64,000 nucleotides of DNA from Monilinia fructicola (GCA_008692225.1 VICG01000014.1:1923001-1987000); one strand, 5' to 3'. Positions 13,766-26,481 are shown, counted from the first letter of the stretch. Translations and numbers: made by a program. The notes: generated by a model not told the origin, from the letters alone.

Positions 13766-14186
13766 TCTTTGCGGCAAGATATTGTGGATTATGGATGTAA
13801 TAAAAGAATTACCCTTGATATCTATCATTGGCATGGATTCCCAACCTGAAAACCTGAAATCTACACCAATGACACCTTTCATACTGACTGACACACGTGT
13901 GTAATATACGCCTCTTCTTGACTTTCCAGAAATTGCAAAAGTCCCCAAAATCCTATGACATTCAAACCCCCGCCGCCTACTCCAAATAAGATGGAGTAAG
14001 TAGGTCGGGTATAGGAAGTAGAGACAAGAAAGCCATGGTAAAGTAGCGACTAGTACGTAAGTAGTAACTACTCTGTAGAATTCTCTCCTAAGCGCCCAAT
14101 GCATGCCGAGGGTACTGTAGTGGATACGCTGAAGAGGCTCGGCGCTAAACGAGGGGTAGCGGTCAAGCAAGAAAACAATAAAGTTT

Positions 14187-14310
14187 ATTGTTGTTGACGC
14201 TGACGTTGACGTTGACGTTGGCGTTACTTCCAGCTATGAATAGAAGTGAAAAGATGGGATTGATTGGTTGATTGGTTGATTGGTTGATTGGTTGATTGGT
14301 TGATTGGTTC
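14187..14310 (+). repeat. GACGTT hexamers and GATTGGTT octamers
   Basis: Two adjacent arrays: GACGTT/GACGCT hexamers at about 14191-14225, and about six GATTGGTT units at 14257-14310. Both are clean tandem arrays in intergenic DNA. Confidence 0.85.
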
Positions 14311-15264
14311 ATCGTTGGGAAAATGTTTCTTGAAACCAAAGACTCTGGTGCTTGATGAGTTTTTGTGTGGAGGTAAAGCAGTCTCTCTATAAAGATTACA
14401 GTAAGTAGGGAGGAGGCAACCTTATAGTAGCTGGAGGGAACAATCAAGTTCTTGGCTGTTGCAGTAATTACCTACCTAGGCAGGTACTCCGTAGAACTAC
14501 TCAAGTACGTACTTGGTGGGTTTTGTTTGAGAATTCTATCGGTCACGTGCACGAAATTTGGTTCGTGGTTTTGATCTCTCTCTCTCTCTCCCTCTCTCCC
14601 TCTCTCCCTTTCTTTCTCTGTCTCTGCTCCGCTACACTGTACTAGACGGGATTGTATTGGACGAGACTACCATTTTTATCTTTCAAGATTAATGCGGCTG
14701 GGTGGATTAATTGGTTGCATTTTATGAAAGGATCTTGGTAATAGAACTAATGATGTCGCTGATTTGTTACAAAGCTTCAGTTCACATAGTCACTCACGAC
14801 TGACTTGGATGGTCGCAACTTCACTCCGAATTCCTGAACGACGGATCGATGGATGGATGGATAGATGAAGAACGGTAGCACATTTCAATACCATCTGTAT
14901 CCATATATCTCTGGTAGGAGCACCTATGAATAGGGAAGCTGCTTTCTCTTTCCCATCACCAAGGTAGAACTTTCGAATCATGGATTACTTTCACAGTGCA
15001 GATGCTCTTCCACGATGGCCATGTATGGACAACTACATTCTGTTACGTACGACAGTATACAGTATATGATCAACCTCGTTATTCTTGCTTTGGGAGATAT
15101 CCATTCTGAACACTTTTATTCAAGTCATACCAGTATCAGGTGTCATTAACAATAAATATCCCGAACGAAGGAAAGGAATCTTGGACAGTCAAGTCAACGG
15201 ATACCAATCCTTTTGAGGTATTGATTATAAGAACTGGAACGAAGATCACATCTAGAGGATAAGG

Positions 15265-15336
15265 ATATCCAGTATCCAGTATCCAGTATCCAGCATCCAG
15301 CATCCAGCATCCAGCATCCAGCATCCAGTATCCAGC
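15265..15336 (+). repeat. Heptamer minisatellite ATCCAGT / ATCCAGC
   Basis: Ten consecutive 7-bp units. They differ only at the last base: a block of T-ending units, then a block of C-ending units, then T again. This suggests local unit spread by slippage. Confidence 0.92.
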
Positions 15337-16019
15337 TCAGGGTATTTGTTCAAACTCATACATATTTACAAACTGGGGGTTGCATCAGTTATACATAGAA
15401 CGATCAAATCTATTGGTCAATAAATCTTTGAAGTGGTGGAAGCGCTTATTCATCCCAATCAACCCAATCAACCGCCCTCCCTTCATCTAGCACGACCATC
15501 ACGACCACCACCTATCCCATACCCATAATCATTGAGGACGAACCAGATATCAAACAACAATTATCAAAAAAACTCCACCACATCAAGAGAATCAACGAAT
15601 GATCATGACAATTAATCAAATTGTGAATCCAAAACAAAGAATTGTGATTCATTTTTCTTCTTTTCTTTGTTTGAATCTCTTGGATCTCAAAATAGTTTCT
15701 CTATTTGATACTTGTGAGGTGAACGATTTCTTTGTATCCTTTCTTGTATTAATTGTAAGTCTTACGTCCTCCTGCCAATTACTCATTCTTCTCCTTCTTT
15801 TTCCTCTTTTCACATACAAATTTATTCACTTTGCATTTTCTTTTTTTCTTTCCTCTATTGTCATTATAACAATAATAATAACAATAACAATAAGATTAAT
15901 ATTCTTCTTTCTTTCTTTCTTTCTTTCGCTTCGCTTCGCTTCGTCTATTCATAAATCAACAATAGAAATAAACGAGCAAGTTCTCCTATTGTGACTCTTA
16001 ACTCATTCAATTGATTATT

Positions 16020-16076
16020 CACACTCACACTCACACTCACACTCATACTCACACTCATACTCACACTCATACTCAA
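16020..16076 (+). repeat. CACACT/CATACT hexamer array in the PRM1 leader
   Basis: Nine hexamers, with CACACT units giving way to alternating CATACT/CACACT. They lie about 250 bp upstream of the PRM1 start codon. Confidence 0.85.
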
Positions 16077-16326
16077 TCCTCTTCTTCAACAATATCAACC
16101 TCGGGATTCTACAGTCAAAGTAGACTTGAATACTTCTACAATCATTCTAACCTTTACAACCTTTAAAACTTTTCAAAAATTACAATAGACTGGCTTTATA
16201 GTACTCGAGCTTTCGTTCTCCTCGAGTAGAAGCTCGACTATCAGATTGCATAGATTGCATAGACTATACCGCATCACTGCACACCAACAATACTTACCCT
16301 GGAGGTAAACAAGATACATTCATAAG

Positions 16327-18727
16327 ATGAATTCTTTCAGAGGCTATCTAGCTTCACATTCTCAGAAAGTTCAACAAGATCAAGCCATCTCTAACCAATC
16401 TTCCTTCCACAGCGGTCACGAGATGCATCTCTACGGTGTCCACCCAAATATAAACGCCGCACCTGCTTCTGACTATTATACGCCATACCTTGGTCTTCGA
16501 GCACGTTTATCACAAACCTGGATCAATAGGTGGACCGTTCTTTTACTCCTCATTATTGTTCGACTCCTTATATCCTTAACTGGCATCAAAGGAGATATCG
16601 CCAGCGCTAAAACTGAAGCATTATCAGCATGCACGAGTGTTGAAAATGTTGGAAGTGCTATGGCTTCTATGCCCCATTACCTCTCACAAGGTGTTAACAG
16701 TATGGCCGCTGATGGTATCACGAAAGCTGTTAATGGTATGATGCAAATGCTTTATATGAGTCTTACTGGTGTTGAAGAGATTGTTCTCTTCGTCATTCAT
16801 ATGATGACCTCTACATACATGTGTCTGATCACATTAGCCATTACTGGTAGTCTTCAAGTCGCCATTCAGATGATTGAAGAAGTTGGTGACTTTATGAATA
16901 AATCCATCGCAACTATCACCGGCGATATGTCGTCGGGTCTAAAGTCATTCGAGGATGACCTAAATGGTTTCTTGTCCAAAATCAATATTGGGGGTATCTT
17001 TGGAAGCAGTACTTCCCCACCAACAATCGACTTGAGCAAGGAGATCGACAAACTCAATGGTATTCAGATAGACCCTACGACAATGGATGCTGATCTCGCC
17101 AAACTTAATGCCTCTCTTCCAACATTCGACCAGGTCCAAAACTTCACTGATAACATCATCAAGCTTCCATTTGAAGAAGTCAAGAAACTCGTCAATGAAT
17201 CAATGGTTGGTTACAAATTTGATCATACTGTTTTTCCCGTTCCCCAAAAGAAATCTCTTACATTCTGCTCCGACAATACCGCCATTCAAGATTTCTTTGT
17301 CGGTCTCGTCAAAGTACTTGACAGCGCCAAGAAAATCATACTCGTCGTTCTCATCATTGCCGCGATTCTCGCCTGTATTCCTATGGCTTACCGGGAAATT
17401 TGGGGCTGGAAAAAGTATGCAGCGACGAGCTGCCTTGCTCAAAACTAAAAATTACACGAATGAAATGGACATCCTCTACCAAGCTCATCGCCCTTATACC
17501 TCACAATTCGGACTCAAACTCTCTAGAAGATTCAAAAGTCAAAAGAATCAACTTCTCACGAGATGGTTCATCGCATACTCTACATCAATCCCCGCTCTCT
17601 TTGTCCTTGCTCTCGGAATGGCTGGTCTCTTCACTTGTCTGTGTCAATTCCTCATCCTCCGAGCCCTTGAAAAGGAGATCCCAGTGCTTGCCGCCGAGGT
17701 TGGAGATTTCGCCGAGCATGTCGTCAAAGCTTTGAACAATGCTTCCGAATCTTGGGCTATAGGAGCCAACTCTGTCATTAATAACACAAACACACATATC
17801 AACCATGATGTTTTTGGATGGGTTAATACCACAACCGGTGCTGTCAACAAGACATTGAATGTATTCACGGATGAAATGACGAATGCCCTCAACGTCACAT
17901 TTGGCGGAACCATTCTCTATAAGCCTATCATGGGGGTTTTTGAGTGCTTGGTTGGTCTTAAGATTGCGGGAATTGAAAAGGGACTCGCGTGGGTGAGCGA
18001 TCACGCGCATGTGACTTTCCCAGAATTCAAACCAGATGTTTTCTCACTTGGTGCAGCTGCAACTCTCACAAACTCGACGGCTGATGATAACTTCCTTGCC
18101 AATCCAGCCACCAGCACTACTGATGAAATTACCAACGCCGTGGTGAAAGTGGGCAAGAAACTCGAAGCGGTCATTAGACAAGAAGCTCTCATCTCTACCG
18201 CCCTTGTCATCGTTTATTTTTTCATCGTGTTAATCGGTTTTATACGCGTCGTGGTTTGCATGTTGGGGAGAGATAAATCGCGAGCGGAAGGTGGGTCAGG
18301 ACCGAACACTCTCTATCCTCGACCCGACGTCGAGGGTCATCGCACCAACGTTCCCGAGATCGTAACGGAGAAATTTGGCCAAGATGCACATGGAAACACG
18401 GGCTGGCATCAGGAACACATGGTGGCCGAGGTTCGCATGCCGTTTGCGGGTGATGCGGCGTCGGATGATCTTCCTTATAATGGTGCGCCGGCACCAAAGT
18501 ACGAAGCGTCTATCACGCCGGGCGCGACGGGATCGGAGAGATTGGGCGTGGTGCCTAGTGGGAGGATCAATAGGGGTCCGTGGATCAAAGATGAGAAGGA
18601 AAGGGAGTTGTGGGAGGCGGATGATGTGCAGATGAGGGCTACAAGTAGTTATGGGCATTTGGAGGGTGAAGATGAGAAGGCGGTCGGTTTGGGGGTATGG
18701 GAAGTGGGAATGGGAATGGCGGATTGA
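16327..18727 (+). CDS. PRM1: Plasma membrane fusion protein PRM1
   Basis: Multipass membrane protein needed for plasma-membrane merger during mating and hyphal cell fusion. No intron is needed. Five hydrophobic stretches fit the family: about residues 71-92, 155-182, 338-360, a C-rich span starting IPALFVLALGMAG, and one near 640 (ALISTALVIVYFFIVLIG). Several N-glycosylation sites occur between spans. The N-terminus has YYTPYLGLRARLSQTWINRWT, and the middle has ACIPMAYREIWGW followed by MQRRAALL and DILYQAHRPYTSQF. The frame changes at the AAAAA run 17410-17414: with four A the protein reads GWKSMQRRAALL and totals 799 aa, with five it stops at 17446-17448. Everything else is open and conserved. 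The C-terminal cytoplasmic tail is rich in charged residues. A true loss of PRM1 would matter for fertility, so this run deserves checking. Confidence 0.92.
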
Positions 18728-19441
18728 TGATACCGCCGCGGAGGATTTGAGAGTGAGGGTTTGGTGTTGGGAGTGGGATGAGGGATTATTACTTGCTTAC
18801 TTCCTTACTTATATATGTAGGATATGCATTTTAGATACTATGGGCAACAATGGATGGATGGATTGGTGGGAAATCGGATCGGTGGAGCATATGTTTAGAA
18901 AAGCTGTATACAATTCGTATACTCGAATAATAATTCGTAATTCTTACTCCGGATTTAAAACTTATGGATTGGGATGGATGTGATTATCTGAATGATGAAT
19001 TTGAACTACTTATGTGAGATATTTGAAAGGTTGAATTGTATATATATTTGCGGTTTTAACGAGTGATGAATGATACCTAAAACGAAATGCTTCTCAACGA
19101 ATGAATATGTATTTCAGTTCCAAGTTTGGGTATGTATGTATGGATGCATGTATGCATGTATGCATTTATTGGTATTTCCACCCCCGTCCATTACCTATCT
19201 TTTATCTTACCCTAAAAGATTTCCGTGCATACATCATACATCATACATAAACACATAACCACATAAATAAGTAAATGAATAGGTACGTTGCATCATCACC
19301 AATCCATGTCAATCCATCCCATCCTATGCCTTCCTATCCCATCCTATCCCGTCATCAAATTACCCCATTCATTCCAAGCCCAATCTCATTAAACCCCTCC
19401 TTCCGTTTATCACTGAATCACCAATCAAATCAATAAATTAT
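18728..19441. other. Convergent intergenic region, nothing recognised
   Basis: Lies between the stop codons of PRM1 and the sugar transporter. It has GGATGGATGG and TATGTATGCATG short repeats and a CCTATCCCATCC run near 19318-19352. No gene or RNA found. Confidence 0.6.
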
Positions 19442-21734
19442 TCAAAGTTTCTCCACGGCAATCTCCCCACTGCCCCCCTCGCTACTCCTATCCACCTTCT
19501 CAACTTGCTCCGGACGCGCCGAAAACTTGGAATCCGGCGTCTTATAATCAGCCGTTTGATCAAAGTGGTAGAGGGGTTCGAGGACCGCATCTTTGCGCAT
19601 AAAGATGTAGCGTTGGATGAAGTAGGGAACGGCTTTGGTGACTTGGTAATTGATGAAGGTGCGGGTGGGGATGGCGAAGATGTAGTCGAGTTCTTCGAGG
19701 GTGCGTTGTTTGGTTTCCGGGACGAAGAAGAAGATCATTATAAAGGCGACGACGTTGAGACCGCTGTGGGGGGGTGGGGTTAGCCGGGTGTGGATTTTGG
19801 GTTTTTGGAGGAAGAGGGAAAACTTACGCGTAGAAGGCGAAGGCGCCGGTTGGGGAGAAGACTTCGAGGATTTTGGGGAAGGAGATGGACAGGACGGCGG
19901 ACCAGAAGAGACAGGTTGCGACGGCCCAGCCCATACCGACTTCACGGTGGGAGAGAGGGAATACTTCGGCGGAGTAGGTCCAGGGGACGGGTCCTTCTCC
20001 GGGGGAGTAAAAGGCTGCGAAGATGTAGATGAAGGTGGCGATAAGAGCGATGTGTGCGGTAGAGTCCTTGTCGATGAGGAAACAGAGTCCGGCGGCGAGG
20101 AGGGACCAGGCCATTTGGGGGAAGGTGAAGAGGAGGAGGGATCGTCGACCAAATGTGTCGATGGTCCAGATGGCTGGCCAGCTGTATGTCATACATTGTT
20201 AGTGTCGTGATTCTACTGAGGGGGAGTGGAGAGACAAGGCGGGAAGGGGAACTTACGCGAATATAAAGTTAACCAATCCAAATCCAAAACTAGCAATCAA
20301 TGCATTCTTTTCAGAAGCACCAGCTTGTCTGAAGATAGTCGAAGAGTAAAAGGCGATAATGTTGATACCACACATCTGTTGACCAATCATAACGACGAAA
20401 GAGGCGAGAGTTGCTCTACGAAGACGGGGAACGGTGAAGAGCTGAGTGATTCTCGTCAAGTAGTTACTCTTACCGACGATTGCTGCTTCAATCTTGAGCT
20501 GGCAATCGATAAAGTAAAGATCACGAGCGGCAAAAAGATCGTACTTGCGAAGTCGGCAGAGGGAATCGTAGGCTTTTCTATATTCTCCTCTCTTCATCAA
20601 CCATCTGGGGGATTCTATGGTGACTGTTAGTTGAGTGGGGGTGATCAAGGGGGATGATAATTACCTGGACAGAAGTAGATCAAGACGGCGAGAGGTAGAG
20701 CTGGAATAAATGCAGATCCAATTTGAAGTCTCCATGCAATTTTACCTGTATCGATGACGACCAAGTTCTATAGATGTGTCAGTTTAATTCTTGTACGTTG
20801 GACGTATATGAAAACTTACTGCAACAAACCCCAAGAAAATACCAAACGCAGTCCACATTTGCCAGGACATAACCAATGCACCTCGAATCATAGCTGGACT
20901 ATTCTCCGCGGCAAAAATTGGTACGGTAGACCCTTTCAATCCCATTCCGATCCCCATGACAATACGACTAGCAAAAAGTCCTTCCCAAGATTGAGAGAAA
21001 GCTCCTCCGAGAGGTGTAGCGATGCAAATGAGAGCCGAAAGGAAGATTGCACCACGACGGCCAACCCATTTGTTTACAGGGTCACTCATCCAACAACCAC
21101 TAGTTACATCGTTAGCCATGATGGATTCAATTGAATAGGTACCTAAACTTACAGAAACGCGGATCCAATGTATGGGGCTGCGTTAACCAGACCAACAAGC
21201 CAATTGTCACGATCATAATGCGGAGAAGCTTTATTTTCTCCTTCACCAATGCCGAATTCTTGGGGGAACGAAAGGTTGGCACCGTTACTACCTGTTTGAT
21301 CCCATCCTTGGACAGCTGCACCAATGGAGCAAGTAATGATCGTCAAGTATAATGTTCTAGGGTGACTCCATCTATGCGCCACTTCATATCGTAAAGCCAC
21401 TTTATCTTCTTCATCTAACTTCTCTAGACTTTCAAAGTTTTCGGGATCAGCAGCGACCAAGGCGCCTTTCTCCAGTAAGGGAAGGATGTCGTTGAGACCG
21501 TATGTTTGTGCAAATTCTCCTACGTCCCGAAGAAGAGTTGCTTCTTCTAATCCTGATAAAGGATTTTGAATCCTATCGATTTAGTATTAGTAGGTGTTGC
21601 ACTTTTACAAGAATTGAGTCAATGGGTTATGATCAAGGCCACACTTACTTTGCGGTGATGTTGTTATTCAAATCCACGTGTGTAGCTGGGTGAGCATGCT
21701 CGATGGCGTCGACATTTTCTGTTGGGTCCTTCAT
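19442..21734 (-). CDS. MFS sugar transporter (SP family)
   Basis: Twelve-helix major facilitator of the sugar porter family, moving hexoses or related polyols across the plasma membrane; the substrate cannot be fixed from sequence. Seven exons: 21734-21649, 21572-21153, 21099-20820, 20767-20665, 20614-20257, 20181-19828 and 19763-19442. They keep frame throughout for 640 aa, with introns of 50-76 nt. Family signatures are [11 protein letters not shown] after TM2, [19 protein letters not shown] in the central loop (with [14 protein letters not shown]), [15 protein letters not shown] in TM7, and [15 protein letters not shown] at the end of the second half. A long N-terminal tail of over 100 residues precedes TM1, longer than in hexose permeases of yeast, and resembles fungal transporters with an acidic N-terminal domain. 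All junctions are clean, so this gene serves as a control for the frame problems seen elsewhere. Confidence 0.93.
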
Positions 21735-22617
21735 CTTGTTTGTAAGACGATGGAGAAAATGGTGGAAAGAAATTGGGGAAATATGGGGAAAATTGAAAGA
21801 ATAAGTAGATGGGAAGAAACGCGGAGAACGTAAGCTTTATACTCTCTTCTTTCTCGTGTGCCCTGGAAGTACAAGAATCAGGACGCTAAGATGAAGGGGG
21901 AAACCTTGAAAAATGCCAATGATACTACTGCCTTCTTGAGAGTCATTTGATGGCCCCAATCGAAACCATTTCAAAAAGTTATTATATATGGGGCCTTATC
22001 GTGTCAGTGAACTGATTTTTTAGTACTTTCTGACTACACGAGTAGCGCTCGTTGGATCTGGGGTCAAACTTTCCCCTCCATCAAGTGGTAACCGACTAGG
22101 TTACATCCTTGCCGCATGACATAGTGGAGATGTCAACCGAGAAAATTCCAACATGAGGAATTTTAAATCCTATTTCGAAGAGTCCGAGGTTTTATCTTAC
22201 GGGTACGAGATTTATGTGTGTCCAAGCCTCCAAGGAAGACACGAAGACTCAAGAGAATTCGCTTGTCTTGGCCAAAAGTTCAAGGAAAAGATCATTGATT
22301 GAGTTGTAAACTCTATTAATGCTCGTACTTTCAATCAGGCGCTTAAATCAGCCCTCTTAATCTGGGGAACTTGGGGATCGATACAGTACTTTGTATGGTA
22401 CAGTACAGGACAGGACAGTACAGGACAGGACAGGACAGGAGACAGCACGATTCATTAACTCACCCACCGGTGAGGTGAGTCTGAGCTCATGGAGTTCGGG
22501 TAAAGATTTATCAGCCGACTATGGTATATCTTTTTTTTCTTTCTTTCTTCGATCGAGTCTCTCAGCAACTGGTGTGGAGAAGATGTATCACACAACGACA
22601 CCCGTTTCCGATGTGCT

Positions 22618-22645
22618 CTGTACAGTGTACACTTACACTGTACAG
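22618..22645. repeat. Perfect 12-bp inverted repeat (hairpin)
   Basis: Arms CTGTACAGTGTA and TACACTGTACAG are separated by four bases. They are part of a wider pattern of GTACAGTAC-type motifs in the intergenic DNA. Whether it acts as a terminator, a binding site or a relic of a mobile element is unknown. Confidence 0.8.
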
Positions 22646-23445
22646 TATGCAGAGATGTGATGCCATTTCCATAGACGGGGGGGCGCAGATGCATCCTTCA
22701 AAATATTGCAGAGCTATTCCTGGGTAAGTCACCAAATGAGGTCGAGATCGTCAAGGCGAGAGGAAATTGTCTTATCTCCAGACTCCACCCCCATAAAAGG
22801 TCATGTGACTCACACAAGTACGCTTGGCGTGGAGGCGGACTATTCGGAGATTCTTACTGGAAAAGGAACTCCGATCGGCTACAACTACTTTTGAAAAACA
22901 TCCCGCTTTTCACTGAGCCCCATGTCTAGCAGGCTCTAGTAGCTTTTAGGGTACCTCTCTCATGGATGTCAAAACCCAAACCCAAACCCAAACCCCGACT
23001 CCAGCCCCAACCCCAACCCCAACCCCAACTAGAACTACTGCATCTACTGTACTCCATATGTACTAAGTTCTCCAATCTCCCCACATCTTAGCCTCTTACC
23101 CCAGCAAAAGCTGCCGTTCTGTCACAACGCAAAAAGGAGTACAGTATATCCATCTCATAAAGCTGATATAAAGTACCCCTTCATCTAATCGCTTGTTTCT
23201 CACCGTGGGACACACATTCCTAGCACCGTATTTCATTTCAAATTTCATATCAGTCGCAGTCCCTAACTTATCGATTTGGCTCATTCCACGATGAAATGAA
23301 TCCAAAGGTGTCGTTGTCAACTCGTCATTGAGTAGTCAAATATACAAGTGTCAAGAAACTAAGGCCGGTAGGAAAACCTAGAGGGAAATTAACTTTGATT
23401 CCCTTGTTCTATGATGGAAATGGCTTGATGTCGAGCTGTGCCGCA

Positions 23446-23774
23446 TCACCCCATATCTCCATGCGTTTGCATTAAGTCATTACAGAAGAACAAGGAAGTA
23501 CCCAAGTACTCCCACGTGATGGATCTTTTGAAATCCATGTCCGTCTGGGCAGTTGTTTTGATTCGTTCAAATTTTGACAGATCAAGTTCGGACAATACGC
23601 AAGCTGGCTTATAGCGCTGACTCTTATGCAAATCAAAGAAACGAATCGGCACAAGCTTCGGGCTATTTGCTCCATCATGTGAAAGGTTAACATGTAGTTC
23701 AGCTCATCAGGTGGAGACGCCTTGGCACTTGGGAATTTCGGGTTAAAGATGTTCCAAATCGTCCACCCAGACAT
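23446..23774 (-). pseudogene. Coding-like fragment, unknown
   Basis: Two overlapping minus frames (about 100 and 68 codons) have balanced composition. One contains PIRFFDLHKSQRYKP and ITWEYLGTSLFF. There are no clear start or splice signals and I recognise no family. It may be a decayed gene or chance. Confidence 0.2.
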
Positions 23775-24163
23775 TGAAAGCCTAGAGACCTTTTAGGTTC
23801 CACCTCGGATTCTAGACATGCGGACAAGCTCTCCGCTGTACTATACTGTTACTGCATGGGGTTGATGCTAAATTCAATCTACTTGTTTGGGCCTAAAAAA
23901 CGGCGGGGAGATCATGGGAGTGTGATAAGAGTAGGGTACAAAGAAGTGATACATGGCGAAATGGTGATATAAAGTTAGTATTGTTCATATTTGCAAGTTG
24001 ATGGAAATTTGGAGGTTTAAATTGTTAAGTGTGATTTATTAAACTGTGCAGTACAGTCTCTGCGCTGGACTCTGTACTAATCTCTCTGTTGTGGGGACTC
24101 ACCGATCAAATCAACCTTTCTCTTGGGACTTCCTTTTCAAGCGCCCAACCGACCAGGGATCAC

Positions 24164-24352
24164 TTAATAAGAAAAACAACCTATACAGTTGACAGTGAAA
24201 TGGCCACATTTTGTACACCAGACGCAATCTCCTCCGTTGTCTAGGCCACAACAACAACACACCCAACCATGCTCTTTATGATTAAAAAGATTTGGTTTAG
24301 CAGCAGCAACTCTATTCAAGATGCTGGACGATGCGACGTTATTAGAGCACAT
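24164..24352 (-). CDS. Small cysteine-rich protein, possible zinc ribbon
   Basis: A 62-codon open frame with 11 cysteines, most in the order CCCC, CVWC, C-G-H, C-I-G-C over the last 35 residues (GWVCCCCG then CTKCGHF). The spacing resembles small zinc-ribbon proteins that are common in fungal genomes. It stands alone between long non-coding stretches, with a plausible ATG and no intron. Function unknown; it could be the last exon of a longer gene. Confidence 0.4.
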   Translation of the reverse strand: MCSNNVASSSILNRVAAAKPNLFNHKEHGWVCCCCGLDNGGDCVWCTKCGHFTVNCIGCFSY

Positions 24353-25271
24353 AGTTGTGGAAGTGGTTTGATGAACCGTTGGATTGAGTATAATGTTGGT
24401 TATTAGTTGGCTTTCTTGGTATGTTTTGATGGTGCAAAGTTGAGGAAATTAAACGATTATCGAGGCGATATCTCAGCTCTTATAGGCAAAGCAGACAACG
24501 AACAAAGGGAAAACAACTCAAGTTCAGAGAGGGAACAAAGAATGAGCAGAAGGAGAGCAAGATGCCTTGGGAAATAGCGGCGCAGATATTGGATTGAAGA
24601 AATTAACCTCGAGCTTCCTTAGGGCTAGCGAAGATAAATGAGGATACCCTCCATCTTGAGATTCACCTGGTGTAACAAAAACAAGTGAGTGTATTTCAGG
24701 GTATTGAATGTTTGATTGATAGAGAAGAGTGGCCAGAGTTGAATCGAATTAGGAGGGTGATGAGGCACAATGAGATGCGTTGTCGCGTTCTGTTTGCGAC
24801 TTGCCTTTATCGAGTGATTATCGATATTGAAGTAAAAATTGCCCGTCGCCCGTTGGGCCAAAGGATAGGGGCAGGAATTTTTGAGATGTTAAGAGTCCTT
24901 CTAAAAAGGAAAGTAAGCAAGAATAGATAGAAGCTTTCTTGTTAGTCTGCAATACAATTATGAAGAATAACTGAATTGGAAGAGAAGGGTTACACCCTGC
25001 GATAGAAATATTTTATGTGCAGGAAGGCAGCAGATGTAATAGTTGATGAAAAGAAAGGATCAGTCGTGGTGAAATAGAGACAACAAGACTGAAGGAATTC
25101 TCTCGTGGTGATCAAAATGTAGTCGCAACGATTAGTGACATATGACCATGAGAGACAACTTGCGCCACAACAAAACAGTCAGAATGACTCTGAGACTCTC
25201 ATATCTTCTATAAATAGATTAATTAGTAAAGCCGCCACAACTACTACTCCAATAAAGAATAATCCCAAACA

Positions 25272-25800
25272 TTATCTTGGGATAGATCTGAAGTGACTGA
25301 ACATTCCAATCGTGTTAGTGGACACCTTTGAAATATATATTTTGATAGCCTGGCAGTTCAGTGATACTCGTGTCCAAATCCACCAATATAAAATCGTCCA
25401 ACTTTTCTGGTTCATACCTAGGTAAGCTTGCAGTAAGAGAGTTCGAAGGTCTTTTTGTAAGAGTGATATTTTATTCTGCATGTGCACACGACTTACTACG
25501 ATCCAAAACTTTATTGCAACGGTAATAGCATCATCAACATGGATCATATCCGATAGCAAATACGCCACCAGATGATATGATTGTCCTCTAAGATCTAGGT
25601 GACATTTGAATCAAAAAGTATGATAGCTGTTTCGGGTGAGTTTTCGGGTTGAATGAATGGGAAATTTGATAAAGTCTGAGAAGGCGGTATCATCAATATC
25701 TTGAAGGCACTCATACCTTTGTCCTGGCCCAGTTTCCAAATGTTTAGCTTCTCGTACCTCATCATTAGCAAACTCAAATTTGAAGAGGGAGGTGGCTTAA
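25272..25800 (-). pseudogene. Decayed coding-like region, unknown
   Basis: Minus-strand frames with protein-like composition follow each other in different phases. One carries YEKLNIWKLGQ, another AYLLSDMIHVDDAIT, and a third ends in DLDTSITELPGYQNIY before a stop near 25319. No intron model joins them without stops. I do not recognise the family. A broken gene is more likely than three separate small ones. Confidence 0.25.
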
Positions 25801-26189
25801 GAGATCAAGGTTTCATTGAGGTGACTGCCTCAACATGACAGGATGTAATCGTACAATGTGAAACGAGCCCATAGAGCATCGTATTCCGATGAGTTTTTCC
25901 TGACACCCAATGTCAAATCGCTGCCAAATAATGATATTATTTGACACCCGTTTCTGAGGAGACAATCGAGTAATGTAATAAAGTCGATATAAGTCAAACA
26001 TTAATTAATGCGTGCACGATGCTGCGTTGCGTTAGTAATTTTACTGGCAATTCTTCGCCTCAACGTACCAAGCATGCTAACTTAATGATTTTGTTTTGAG
26101 ATATGAAGACTCCTACTTGTTGAGATAGAGGAAATGGTTCGTGTCTTTAGCCCATTCAACATCTCCAAATGTTCCTGGTCACTGAAATC

Positions 26190-26481
26190 GTAAACATTCG
26201 TCATCAGGAACCTCTCGAATTTGATATAGGAGATTTGATATTGTTTGATGCGAGGTTTAAGGAAGTCTTTGCTGGAACATCTTCCAAAGGTAGAAAAGAT
26301 TTATCAAGTAGCTGAAGAAGGAAAGTTTTGTTGCTGTGGTTGCAAAAAACATGGATGCTGTACATCGTTTGCATCCGAGTTTATCCTCATCGCACTGAAA
26401 CTAACCAATCAAAATGAATTCTTTCAAACGGGACAAAAGATTCAACGTACCTTGGCCTTCCTTAGCTTGCAGTTTGCATAA
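26190..26481 (+). pseudogene. Coding-like fragment, unknown
   Basis: A plus-strand frame reading PLEFDIGDLILFDARFKEV runs into a stop near 26310, while a second frame continues with KIYQVAEEGKFCCCGCKK to 26481. The pattern fits a small broken gene or a lone exon. No family recognised. Confidence 0.2.

Larger units (their letters stand above)
13766..16326. other. Long intergenic region rich in short tandem repeats
   Basis: About 2.6 kb without a credible gene. It contains several tandem repeats, listed separately where clear, and a TC-rich tract near 14575-14620. The stretch 15450-16326 is T/C-rich and probably includes a long 5' leader and the promoter of PRM1. A 131-codon frame at 15599-15994 is almost all Phe/Leu/Ser from pyrimidine runs and is not treated as a gene. 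Confidence 0.6.

Noticed and set aside
15599..15994. Long Phe/Leu-rich plus-strand frame upstream of PRM1
   Set aside because: It comes from CT-rich sequence, has no family character, and ends in the presumed PRM1 leader.
22971..23032. CCCAAA/CCCCAA run as a telomere-like array
   Set aside because: It is short, of mixed unit and internal; the common fungal telomere unit is CCCTAA.
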